From Pseudomonadota bacterium (lineage in GTDB: Bacteria; Pseudomonadota; Gammaproteobacteria; Steroidobacterales; Steroidobacteraceae), in the NCBI GenBank assembly GCA_021838065.1, contig JAKCEJ010000073.1:1-10428 (forward strand): a DNA stretch of 10,428 bases, given 5' to 3'. The position numbers were made by a program, and so were the translations under genes. Below, in pieces: positions 1 through 7,153 of the stretch (its first letter is position 1; every line of letters starts with the position of its first letter). Under the pieces are notes generated by a model that searched no databases, was not told where the DNA came from, and saw only the letters and a program-made list of their open reading frames with translations.

Positions 1-1274
1 AGCTGGCCCACCTTGCCGTTGCACAGCAGCAGCTGCTGCTGCAGGTAGGCGCGCTCGAACTGCTCGCGCGCCTCGCGCAGCGGCAGCGCCAGCAGGTCCT
101 GCTTGACCAGCGGCTCGCCGGCGGGCGCCTGCACGGCGAGCTCGCGCTCGACCTCCTCCAGCCCGATCTCCTCGCCACCGCCCTGGATCAGCAGGCGGTG
201 CACGAGGTTCTTCAGCTCGCGCACGTTGTCCGGCCAGGGGTAATTGCGCAGCCGGTTCTGCGCCGCAACGCTGAAATGGCGCAGCGGCAGCCCCTCGGAA
301 TCCACCAGGCGGTCGACGTGGTGGCGCAGCAGCTCCGGGACATCCTCTGCGTAGTCGCGCAGCGGCGGCACGCGCACGATCAGCGTGTTGAGATGGCCAA
401 GCAGGTCGCGGCGCAGCGCCGAGCCGGCGCGGTTCTCGATGCCGGGCTGCGCCGATGAGACCAGCCGCGCGTGCAGCTCGATCGGCTCGCCGCCGCCGGC
501 CGGCGTGAAGCGACCGGACTCGATCGCCCCGAGCAGCAGCCGCTGCGCCGCCGGCGGCAGGTCCTCGAGCTCCTGAATGAACAGCGTCCCGTCGGCGGCC
601 TGCTCGAGCAGCCCCGGCCGGCGCGTGCCGTTCTCGACCGCGCCGAACAGGCGGCTCTCGGCGTCGGCATCGCGCAGACTGCTGGCCACCAGCGTCACGA
701 ACGGCGCGCCGGCGCGCGGGCCGCGCCCGTGCAGATAGCGCGCGAACAGCTCCCTTCCCGAGCCCGGCTCGCCGATCAGCAGCACCGGCGAGGTGTGCGT
801 GGCGATCTGCTGCAGCTCGGCCCGCACCTGCTGCATGAGCTTGCTCTTGCCCGCCGGCATCATCAGCGCCGGCACGAACAGCTTGCCCGCCTGGCGCTTG
901 CGGCGGCCGGCGTCGAGCGCCCGCTCGACCGTGCGCAGAAGCTTCGCGAGCGAGAGCGGCTTCTCGACGAAGTCGAACGCGCCGAGCCGCGTGGCTTCCA
1001 CCGCGGTCTCGACCGTGCCGTGGCCGGACATCATGACCACGGGGCAGCCGTCAGTGGCCGACGTCGACCACTCGCGCAGCAGCGTGATGCCGTCCACGTC
1101 GGGCATCCAGATATCGAGCAGCACCAGGTCGGGTGTCTGCCGCGCGCGCGCGGCGCGCGCCTGCGCGGCGTTGGCCGCGACTTCGACCACATAGCCTTCC
1201 TCGGAGAGTATTTCCTTCAGCAGACCGCGAATGTCCGCCTCGTCATCGACCACCAGAATGTGTGCCGCACTCAT
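1..1274 (-). CDS. ntrX: NtrX-type response regulator with a degenerate AAA+ domain (3' end outside window)
   Basis: Cytoplasmic response regulator and presumed partner of the NtrY kinase encoded just upstream. The visible 424 codons show an intact receiver domain: acidic pocket D10-D11, phosphoacceptor D54 in LLDIWMPDVDG, S83 and K105 in FVEKP. A central AAA+ domain follows at about residues 140-380, then the start of a Fis-type helix-turn-helix (LLLCNGKVGQL) at the window edge. About 30 residues should be missing. The ATPase domain is unusual. Walker A reads GEPGSGRE (168-175) with Arg174 for the usual Lys. Walker B reads GTLFIQEL with Gln234 for the usual Asp. The GAFTGA sigma-54 loop is absent: LFG (209-211) is followed by AVENGTRRPGL and then LEQ. 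The ATG overlaps the ntrY stop as ATGA, with GGAG at 1284-1287 nine bases upstream, so translation is probably coupled. The NtrX name rests on pairing with NtrY and on architecture. Loss of sigma-54 activation is inferred. Confidence 0.9.
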   Translation of the reverse strand, partial: MSAAHILVVDDEADIRGLLKEILSEEGYVVEVAANAAQARAARARQTPDLVLLDIWMPDVDGITLLREWSTSATDGCPVVMMSGHGTVETAVEATRLGAFDFVEKPLSLAKLLRTVERALDAGRRKRQAGKLFVPALMMPAGKSKLMQQVRAELQQIATHTSPVLLIGEPGSGRELFARYLHGRGPRAGAPFVTLVASSLRDADAESRLFGAVENGTRRPGLLEQAADGTLFIQELEDLPPAAQRLLLGAIESGRFTPAGGGEPIELHARLVSSAQPGIENRAGSALRRDLLGHLNTLIVRVPPLRDYAEDVPELLRHHVDRLVDSEGLPLRHFSVAAQNRLRNYPWPDNVRELKNLVHRLLIQGGGEEIGLEEVERELAVQAPAGEPLVKQDLLALPLREAREQFERAYLQQQLLLCNGKVGQ

Positions 1275-3508
1275 GCTTGCTCGCTCCGCAATGTCTGTCG
1301 TTCTTTTTTCATCCCGGACCGCTTGCCGAAGGCCACCGGCAGCGCCACCCGGATCCGGGCGCCGCCCTCCGGACGGTTGTCGGCATCGATCCGCCCCCCA
1401 TGCTCCTCGACGATCTTCTTCACGATCGCCAGTCCCAGTCCTGTGCCCTTGGGCTTGCTGGTGACGTACGGATCGAAGATCCGTCCCAGCTGGTCCGCCT
1501 GGAAGCCGGGGCCATTGTCACACACGCTCATCAGCGCGAACGCGGTTGCGCCGCCCTCGAGCCGCGTGCTGATCTCGAGCCGCGGCCCGGGGCGTCCCTC
1601 GAGGGCCTCGAGCGCGTTGGTCAGCAGATTGTTCAGGATCTGGCGCACGCGGCCGCGGTCGGCCTCGATCGCCGAGAGGTGCGAGTCCAGATCGAGCACG
1701 ATGGTCGCACGCGGATCCTGCGAACGGTACAGGTCGGCCACCTCGGTCACCAGCTGATTGAGGCTGAAGCGGCTGACGTGCATCTCGGGCGCGCGCGCGT
1801 ACTCGCTGAAGGCGTTGACCATCTGCTGCATGCTCTGGACCTGCTGCACGATGGTGTGGGTGGAGCGCTCCAGGAACTCCCCCTCGGCGGGCGCGAGGAT
1901 CGGCAGCAGCCGCCGCCGCACCCGCTCGGCCGACAGCTGGATCGGCGTCAGGGGATTCTTGATCTCGTGCGCCAGGCGCCGCGCCACCTCGCCCCAGGCG
2001 GCATCGCGCTGCGCCTCGAGGAGCGCGGTGATGTCGTCGAACACAATGACGTAGCCCATGTCGCCGCTCTCCCCCGGCAGCGGCGTGCACGCGCACATCA
2101 GCGTCATCATCCGGCCCTGCTTGCCCAGGTCGATCTGCTCGCGCCACTCCTCGCGGCCGCGCGCGAAGCGCACCGCGAGCGCCGCGACGAACTGGCCCAA
2201 CCGCTCGTTGCCGGCCGAGAGGTCCGGCAGGGCCCGCCCGGTGGCCACCGACAGATCGGTGCCGAGTATGCCGCCGGCCGCCCGGTTGGCCATGCGCACC
2301 ACCAGGTTGCGATCGACCGCCAGCACGCCGGTCGAGAGGCGCGCCAGGATGATCGCCAGGCGCGCGCGCTCGCGCTCGACCGCCTGCTGGCTGCGCGTCG
2401 CCTCCTCGTGCGCGCGCCGCAGCCGTTTGGTCATGTCGTTGAACGAGTGCACCAGGTAGCCCATCTCGTCGCGTGACGGCAGGGCGAGCCGGGTCGCGAA
2501 GTCGCCCTTGCCCACCGCCCGGGTGCCGGCGATCAGGTCCTGCACCGGGCGCGCCAGGCGCTCGGCGGAGAAGATCGCGCCGTAGATCGCCGCCAGCATC
2601 GCCAGCAGCAGCACCAAGGTGAGCGTCAGCCGGAAGCTGTATTTCAGCGGCTCGCGCAGCGCCGTGAGGTTGCCGTAGCGCGAATAGGAGCGCTGCACGG
2701 CGTCCGACAGCGCCGAGAGCTGAGCGGGCACCGGGTAAACCGCCATGAGATAGCGCAGGCCCGATGCGCCGCGCGATTCCGGCAGCGGCACGCCGATGCG
2801 GATGACGAACCGGCCGTTCGGTTGCGGCTCGAGGCTGACGTAGGTCTGCCGCTCGCTCACGGTGCGCACCAGATCCGCCGGCGGGGCCAGCCGCACGTCG
2901 GCGAGCGGGTCCTCGAGGCTCGCCGCGAGGATGCGCTCGTTCGCCCCGTAAAGCACGATCTCGCGGGCCGAGTCGGAGCGGCGCGCCTGATCAAGCTGTC
3001 CCTGGACGCGCAGCGCCGAGTGCCCGAGCAGCGAGCGCGCGAGCACGGCGGTGCGGTGCGATTCGGCCTGGATGCGCAGGTCGAGCGCCGAGCGCGAAAG
3101 CACCAGCGCGTCCTTCAGCCCCTCGCGCACCTCGACGCGGAACCAGCTGTCGATGCCGCGGTCGAGGAACTCCAGCGAGGAGAAATAGACGATGAGCAGC
3201 GGCGCAATCACCAGCGCGCCGAAGATGATGACCGTGCGCGCCGTCAGGCGCGAGCCCGGCACGTGGTTGCGGAAGTCGCGCACCAGCTGCCACAGCCGCC
3301 GGGTGAGCAGCACGATCAGCGCGAATACGCCGAAGACGTTGAGCAGCACGATCCACGGCTGCAGACGGCCGAACTCCGAGGAGTTCTGCGCGCTCTTGGC
3401 GAGCAGCAGCAGCGCCGCAAGCCCGATGAGGCTCCACAGCGCGATGGCGGCGATGGCGCGTGCGCGCCCCCGCCGCGGCGACGGCCCGCTCACACCGGAA
3501 GCGACCAT
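1271..3508 (-). CDS. ntrY: NtrY-type transmembrane sensor histidine kinase
   Basis: Inner-membrane sensor kinase that should autophosphorylate on His and pass phosphate to NtrX. Counting from ATG 3508 (745 aa): hydrophobic segments lie at about 18-37, 52-72 and 90-110; an extracytoplasmic region spans about 111-290; a fourth membrane helix is at about 292-313; then HAMP (about 314-365) and a PAS-like domain (about 385-497). The HisKA H-box RRLAHEIKNPLTP carries the phospho-accepting His514. The HATPase_c domain shows an N-box (NNLLTNALEAL, about 626-636), DNGPGF (664-669) and GTGLGL (688-693). All catalytic boxes look intact. Four membrane segments with a large periplasmic loop followed by HAMP and PAS is the NtrY layout. 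The start is uncertain: GTG 3517, ATG 3508 (chosen) or GTG 3493, which would form a GTGA overlap with the upstream stop. No start has a strong ribosome-binding site. The ligand is unknown; nitrogen or redox sensing is known for some NtrY proteins but cannot be read here. Confidence 0.93.
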   Translation of the reverse strand: MVASGVSGPSPRRGRARAIAAIALWSLIGLAALLLLAKSAQNSSEFGRLQPWIVLLNVFGVFALIVLLTRRLWQLVRDFRNHVPGSRLTARTVIIFGALVIAPLLIVYFSSLEFLDRGIDSWFRVEVREGLKDALVLSRSALDLRIQAESHRTAVLARSLLGHSALRVQGQLDQARRSDSAREIVLYGANERILAASLEDPLADVRLAPPADLVRTVSERQTYVSLEPQPNGRFVIRIGVPLPESRGASGLRYLMAVYPVPAQLSALSDAVQRSYSRYGNLTALREPLKYSFRLTLTLVLLLAMLAAIYGAIFSAERLARPVQDLIAGTRAVGKGDFATRLALPSRDEMGYLVHSFNDMTKRLRRAHEEATRSQQAVERERARLAIILARLSTGVLAVDRNLVVRMANRAAGGILGTDLSVATGRALPDLSAGNERLGQFVAALAVRFARGREEWREQIDLGKQGRMMTLMCACTPLPGESGDMGYVIVFDDITALLEAQRDAAWGEVARRLAHEIKNPLTPIQLSAERVRRRLLPILAPAEGEFLERSTHTIVQQVQSMQQMVNAFSEYARAPEMHVSRFSLNQLVTEVADLYRSQDPRATIVLDLDSHLSAIEADRGRVRQILNNLLTNALEALEGRPGPRLEISTRLEGGATAFALMSVCDNGPGFQADQLGRIFDPYVTSKPKGTGLGLAIVKKIVEEHGGRIDADNRPEGGARIRVALPVAFGKRSGMKKERQTLRSEQA

Positions 3509-4110
3509 GAGTACCACGGACTCTCGCGCTGCCAGTCATCGGTCCAGAACAGCAGCGCGCGCAGGGACGCGGGCAGTTTGCCGCGGCGCACGCCGGCGCG
3601 CACGCTGATGATGTAGCGCCCGCTGCGCAGTTGCGACTCGACCAGGATCGGCCAGTCGCCCACGCGCTCCAGGGAGTGGAGCGCCTGTTTGACCGTGGCG
3701 AAGCTGCTCTCGGCGCCGCTCTGCACGTCGCGCACCACGTAGCGGCGCGTCAGCACATGGTAGGCGAGCTCACGGTGCAGCGTCACATCGATCACCGTGG
3801 CGTTGAACCAGAAGCGGCGCACCTGCTCGATCCGCGCTTCCACGTCGAAGCTCAGCGTCACGCCGTTCTGCAGCGCCTTCAGAATGGTGGGGTTGAGCGG
3901 ATAGGTGACGTGCGCGTTGAGCTCGATCACGCCGTGATCGAAATTGACATAGGCCGAGCGCACCGCCAGCGCGCCGTCGAGCGCATCCGCGTGCGCCGCG
4001 GCGCGCAGCACCGCGAGCGCCAGCAATGCCAGCGCAAGCCCCAGCGCCGCGCCGAAGCGCGCGCGCGCTGCCCCGGTCCCTCGGTCGCGTCGCGAACCGA
4101 CTCGTGGCAT
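3490..4110 (-). CDS. Exported DUF4390 family protein
   Basis: A 206-residue protein of unknown biochemical function, recognised as DUF4390 from its position between rsmB and ntrY and from its sequence. The N-terminus is Arg-rich, followed by a hydrophobic stretch (about 20-35) and a plausible signal peptidase site AHA|DA near residue 41. The mature part is therefore probably periplasmic or membrane-associated. It is beta-rich, with conserved-looking segments such as FDVEARIEQVRRFWF, LAYHVLTRRY and a C-terminal WYSWSLPV. The gene starts 44 bases after rsmB, and its end overlaps the start of ntrY. ATG 4110 is chosen because the signal peptide follows. A GGGGGA at 4135-4140 lies too far upstream (24 bases) to serve it well, and TTG 4113 is an alternative. 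The frame stays open much further upstream inside rsmB, but that part is not credible coding sequence. A role as accessory or input to NtrY is suggested only by co-location. Confidence 0.85.
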   Translation of the reverse strand: MPRVGSRRDRGTGAARARFGAALGLALALLALAVLRAAAHADALDGALAVRSAYVNFDHGVIELNAHVTYPLNPTILKALQNGVTLSFDVEARIEQVRRFWFNATVIDVTLHRELAYHVLTRRYVVRDVQSGAESSFATVKQALHSLERVGDWPILVESQLRSGRYIISVRAGVRRGKLPASLRALLFWTDDWQRESPWYSWSLPV

Positions 4111-4154
4111 CAATGCAACGATCGAACGCGTAAATCCCCCTTGCTCAGGCTGGC

Positions 4155-5498
4155 TCAGATTCCCGACGTTGTCTTTTCGACACAAGCATAATAAAAGCCA
4201 TCCGTGTCCGCCGCACCCCCGCCGAGCAATTGTGCCCCAAGCGGGCCGGTCACCGCCCCGAGCGGCAGCTGAGCCGCGGCCAGGGGCCGGGGCCGCGCGA
4301 GGGGCTCCCCATCGAGAAAGCGCGACAGCACCGCCTCGTTCTCCTGCGGCAGCACCGAGCAGGTCGAGTACAGCAGCCGCCCTCCCGGGGCGAGCATGCG
4401 GAATGCCGCACGCACGAGCTCGAGCTGGGTGGCCGCGAGCGGCGCGATATCCTCGGCCCGGCGCAGCAGCTTGATGTCCGGGTGCCGGCGGATGACGCCG
4501 GTGCCGGAGCACGGCGCATCGACCAGAATGCGCTCGAACGGCCGGCCGTCCCAGAACGTCTCCGGATGGCGGGCATCAGCCGCGGCGAGACGCGCGCTCA
4601 GCCCGAGCCGGGCGAGCGTCTCGGCGATGCGCTCGAGGCGGGCCGGATCGATGTCGAGCGCCCAAAGCTCCAGTCCTGGGGTGCGCTCCAGAATATGCGC
4701 CGTCTTGCTGCCCGGCGCGGCGCAGGCATCGAGCACCCGCATGCCCGGCGCCGCATCGAGCAGCGGCGCGGCGAGCTGCGCCGCGGTGTCCTGCACCGAG
4801 ACCCACCCCTCGGCAAACCCCGGCAGCGCCGCCACCGGCACCGGCGGCTCGACCTGGATGGCGGTCGGGCCTGCCGCGCCGCCGGCCTCCTCGAAGCGCC
4901 GGCCGGTGAGGCCCGCGGCCGCCAGATCCTCCTGATAGCGCTCGGGGCTGCGCCTGAGCGGATTGAGCCGCAGCGTCAGCGGCGGATGCGCGTTGTTCGC
5001 CTCGAGCATTGCTGCGGCGTGCTGCGGCCAGGCCGCCTGCAGCGCCTCGAGCAGCCAGCGCGGATGCGCGGTACGGCGCGCCGGATCCTGGTCGATGCGC
5101 GCGAGCAGCGACTCGCGCTGCGCGAGAAACTTGCGCAGCACGGCGTTCACCAGGCCGCTGGCGTGCTCGTGGCGCAGAATCCGCGCCGCATCGACCGCGG
5201 CATGGACGGTGAGCTGCGGCGCGTTGCGGGAGTATTCGATCTGGTGCGCGGCCGTGACCAGCAGAGCGTGCACGTCGCGGCCGAGCGCCCGCGGCCGCGC
5301 GAGCAGGCTGTCGACGGCCGCCTGCAGGCGCAGGTACCAGCGCATCGTGCCCAGGGCGACGGCGCGCACCGCGGCGCGGCGTGGACTGGACTCGAACGGC
5401 GCCAGCGCCGCCTCGGCGGACTGCCCGCCGAGCACCGCAGCCACCGCGCGGGCGGCGTCGGCGAGCACGGCGGCCGCCTGGTTCTCCGGGCGGTTCAA
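4155..5498 (-). CDS. rsmB: 16S rRNA (cytosine-967 C5)-methyltransferase RsmB
   Basis: Cytoplasmic SAM-dependent enzyme that methylates C967 of 16S rRNA in the small subunit. From TTG 5498 the protein is 447 aa, close to the 429 of E. coli RsmB (Fmu/Sun). The first 140 or so residues form the NusB-like RNA-binding domain, with NAVLRKFL near 118-125. The Rossmann methyltransferase domain carries the SAM-binding motif DACAAPGSKT (257-266), ALDIDP (about 280-285), DAPCSGTG (327-334) with Cys330, and STCSVLPQEN with the nucleophile Cys380. Both family cysteines are present. The only sensible start is TTG 5498, which overlaps the fmt stop in TTGA. The frame upstream has no ATG or GTG until well inside fmt, and the sequence there is low-complexity Ala/Arg. 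The overlap implies coupling to fmt translation. No anomalies are seen in the catalytic domain. Confidence 0.97.
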   Translation of the reverse strand: MNRPENQAAAVLADAARAVAAVLGGQSAEAALAPFESSPRRAAVRAVALGTMRWYLRLQAAVDSLLARPRALGRDVHALLVTAAHQIEYSRNAPQLTVHAAVDAARILRHEHASGLVNAVLRKFLAQRESLLARIDQDPARRTAHPRWLLEALQAAWPQHAAAMLEANNAHPPLTLRLNPLRRSPERYQEDLAAAGLTGRRFEEAGGAAGPTAIQVEPPVPVAALPGFAEGWVSVQDTAAQLAAPLLDAAPGMRVLDACAAPGSKTAHILERTPGLELWALDIDPARLERIAETLARLGLSARLAAADARHPETFWDGRPFERILVDAPCSGTGVIRRHPDIKLLRRAEDIAPLAATQLELVRAAFRMLAPGGRLLYSTCSVLPQENEAVLSRFLDGEPLARPRPLAAAQLPLGAVTGPLGAQLLGGGAADTDGFYYACVEKTTSGI

Positions 5499-6487
5499 TG
5501 CGCCCGACCCAGCCGCAGAGGCGGCTGCAGCCGGCGATGGCCGCTGGCGAATACGCCGGCGCGCTGCGGCAGGCCGCCTGGGCGCTGCAGCGTCAGCAAA
5601 TCGAGGCTCCCGGCGCCGCACTGCACGCGGATGTACCCATCCTGATGAGTGCCGACGGCCTGAACGATGCTGCCCGGCACGGCGCCTGCCGGCCCGCCCT
5701 CGGGCGCGAGACGGGCGGCGTGCACGAGCAGGCGCTCTTCGGTCCCGCTCTCGGGATCCACCCGCACGGTCTCAGCCGTCGCGCGCGGCCGCAGCGCCCG
5801 GATCTGCCGCTCGATCTCGACCGCCGGCCGCCGCCAGTCGATTTGCGCTTCGTGCTTCTCGAGCTTGCGGGCATAGGTGACCCCCTCGGCCGGCTGCGGC
5901 GTGGGGCTCAGCGTGCCGCTCGCAAGCCCGTCGAGCGCCTCGAGCAGCAGCGGACCGGAGAGCGCCGCGAGACGGTCGCGCAGGCTTCCGCCGGTGTCCT
6001 GGGGCTCGATCGGCACGGGCTGGCGCGACAGGATCGGACCGGTATCGAGGCCCGCGTCCATGCGCATCACCGTCAGGCCCGTCTCGCCATCCCCGGCGAG
6101 CAGTGCGCGCTCGATGGGCGCGGCCCCGCGCCAGCGTGGCAGGAGGGAGGCATGGACATTGATGCAGCCGAGCGGCGGCAGCTCGAGCACGGCCTGCGGC
6201 AGGATCAGCCCGTAGGCCACCACCACCAGCACGTCCGGCCGCCACTCGGCGAGCGGCGCCCAATCGGCCGGTTGCCGCAGCGCCGCCGGCTGGCGGACCG
6301 GAACCCAATCCTGCGCCGCGAGCTTCACCGGCGAGGCGGTCAGCTGTCGCCCGCGCCCCTTGGGACGGTCAGGCTGCGTCAGCACCCCGACGACCGCGTG
6401 GCGCGACTGGCGCAGCGCCAGCAGCACCGGAACGGCGAATTGCGGCGTTCCGGCAAACGCCACGCGCAGCACTTTGGGGTCGGTCAC
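5495..6487 (-). CDS. fmt: Methionyl-tRNA formyltransferase
   Basis: Transfers the formyl group of 10-formyltetrahydrofolate to Met-tRNAfMet, making the bacterial initiator tRNA. The 330-residue protein has the usual family length (E. coli 315). It begins with the Rossmann-like strand RVAFAGTPQFAVP, then TQPDRPKGRGR, VVAYGLILP and INVHASLLPRWRGAAPI. The catalytic triad is complete: Asn110, His112 and Asp148 (MRMDAGLDTG). YARKLEKHEAQIDW leads into the C-terminal OB-fold tRNA-binding domain. The start is GTG 6487, 12 bases after the def stop, and no clear Shine-Dalgarno sequence is visible. GTG 6472 is an alternative but would trim residues just before the first strand. It lies between def, which removes the same formyl group, and rsmB, in a conserved translation cluster. 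Confidence 0.98.
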   Translation of the reverse strand: MTDPKVLRVAFAGTPQFAVPVLLALRQSRHAVVGVLTQPDRPKGRGRQLTASPVKLAAQDWVPVRQPAALRQPADWAPLAEWRPDVLVVVAYGLILPQAVLELPPLGCINVHASLLPRWRGAAPIERALLAGDGETGLTVMRMDAGLDTGPILSRQPVPIEPQDTGGSLRDRLAALSGPLLLEALDGLASGTLSPTPQPAEGVTYARKLEKHEAQIDWRRPAVEIERQIRALRPRATAETVRVDPESGTEERLLVHAARLAPEGGPAGAVPGSIVQAVGTHQDGYIRVQCGAGSLDLLTLQRPGGLPQRAGVFASGHRRLQPPLRLGRAH

Positions 6488-6499
6488 CGCGACGGCCGG

Positions 6500-7036
6500 T
6501 CACAATGCCGGGGTCGCCGCAGCAACGCGCCGCTGCGCGCGGGTTTTGCGCTCCTTCTCCAGCTTCTTACGGATACGGTCCCGCTTGAGGTTGGACAGGT
6601 AGTCGACGAACAGCTTGCCCTCGAGGTGATCCATCTCGTGCTGCACGCACACCGCGAGCAGCTCGTCGCAGTCCCGCTCGAACCTCTGGCCGGTGCGGTC
6701 CTGCGCCCGCACCCGCACGCGCTCGGCGCGCATGACCGAGTCGAAGATCCCCGGCACGGAAAGGCAGCCCTCCTCGGCGCTCGCCTCGCCGTCGCGCGCA
6801 ATGATCTCGGGGTTGATCAGCACCAAGGGCTCGTTGTGCGTCTCGGAGACATCGATGACAATGAGCCGCTGATGCACGTCGACCTGCGTGGCGGCAAGGC
6901 CCACCCCGGGCGCGGCGTACATCGTCTCGAGCATGTCGTCGATCAGCCGGTGCAGGCGGGCATCGAACTGCACGACAGGTTGTGCCCGCGTTCGCAGTCG
7001 CGGGTCGGGAAACTCGAGTATCGTCTTGAGCGCCAT
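6500..7036 (-). CDS. def: Peptide deformylase
   Basis: Metalloenzyme, usually Fe2+, that removes the N-formyl group from nascent proteins at the ribosome exit. At 178 aa it has the length of the short type 1 bacterial enzymes. All three signature motifs are intact: GVGLAATQ (44-51), EGCLSVP (89-95) with metal ligand Cys91, and HEMDH (133-137) with ligands His133 and His137 and catalytic Glu134. The C-terminus is a basic helix (KRDRIRKKLEKERKTRAQRR), consistent with the ribosome-binding tail known for this family. ATG 7036 gives the standard MALKTILEFPDPRLR beginning. The frame upstream to 7117 does not resemble the family and is rejected. It is the first gene of the minus-strand block, so the operon promoter should lie in 7037-7153 or inside the start of the divergent gene. 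No strong ribosome-binding site is visible. Confidence 0.98.
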   Translation of the reverse strand: MALKTILEFPDPRLRTRAQPVVQFDARLHRLIDDMLETMYAAPGVGLAATQVDVHQRLIVIDVSETHNEPLVLINPEIIARDGEASAEEGCLSVPGIFDSVMRAERVRVRAQDRTGQRFERDCDELLAVCVQHEMDHLEGKLFVDYLSNLKRDRIRKKLEKERKTRAQRRVAAATPAL

Positions 7037-7088
7037 GAATGATTGGAGTTGCGATAGGGGGCGGGGTTCCAGGCCCCCGTCCGGGCCG

Positions 7089-7103
7089 GGTCGCGGCGCG
7101 ACC
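7089..7103. repeat. Perfect 15-bp dyad between divergent def and LysM genes
   Basis: Seven-base arms GGTCGCG and CGCGACC surround one central G. It lies 53 bases upstream of def and about 50 bases upstream of the LysM start, in a short divergent intergenic region where an operator could sit. In DNA this GC-rich a short palindrome may be chance. No regulator is identified. Confidence 0.35.
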
Positions 7104-7140
7104 GTGACCGGATGCACAGCTTGACATTAAATCGCCGTAC

Positions 7141-7148
7141 AGGGGGAG
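7141..7148 (+). promoter_or_regulatory. Ribosome-binding site deciding the LysM gene start
   Basis: AGGGGGAG lies five bases before ATG 7154, a near-ideal Shine-Dalgarno position. It favours ATG 7154 over the upstream ATG 7112, which lacks such a sequence, and over the downstream in-frame ATG 7172. Confidence 0.65.
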
Positions 7149-7153
7149 CCGAC

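Noticed and set aside
1130..1165. Run of alternating CG and GC dinucleotides inside ntrX
   Set aside because: It encodes Ala/Arg codons in the receiver domain and is explained by codon bias, not a separate repeat element.
471..2476. Long plus-strand open frames opposite ntrX and ntrY
   Set aside because: They lie antisense to clear genes, are rich in Arg, Ala, His and Gln, and show no family motifs. Such frames are expected in DNA with high third-position GC.
4111..4512. Upstream extension of the DUF4390 gene into rsmB
   Set aside because: The extension is Arg/Ala-rich, lies out of frame inside the rsmB catalytic domain, and would bury the signal peptide.
4230..7042. Long plus-strand open frames opposite rsmB, fmt and def
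   Set aside because: They are antisense shadows of well-supported enzymes, have low-complexity translations, and no domain was recognised.
7121..7126. Exact TTGACA resembling a -35 box for the LysM gene
   Set aside because: No -10-like hexamer lies 16-18 bases downstream (that position is GC-rich and contains the ribosome-binding site). TTATAC at 7160 is 33 bases away and inside the coding region.
7112..7153. ATG 7112 as the start of the LysM gene
   Set aside because: It lacks a Shine-Dalgarno sequence and would put 14 extra residues before an otherwise standard lipoprotein signal peptide. ATG 7154 has an ideally spaced site.
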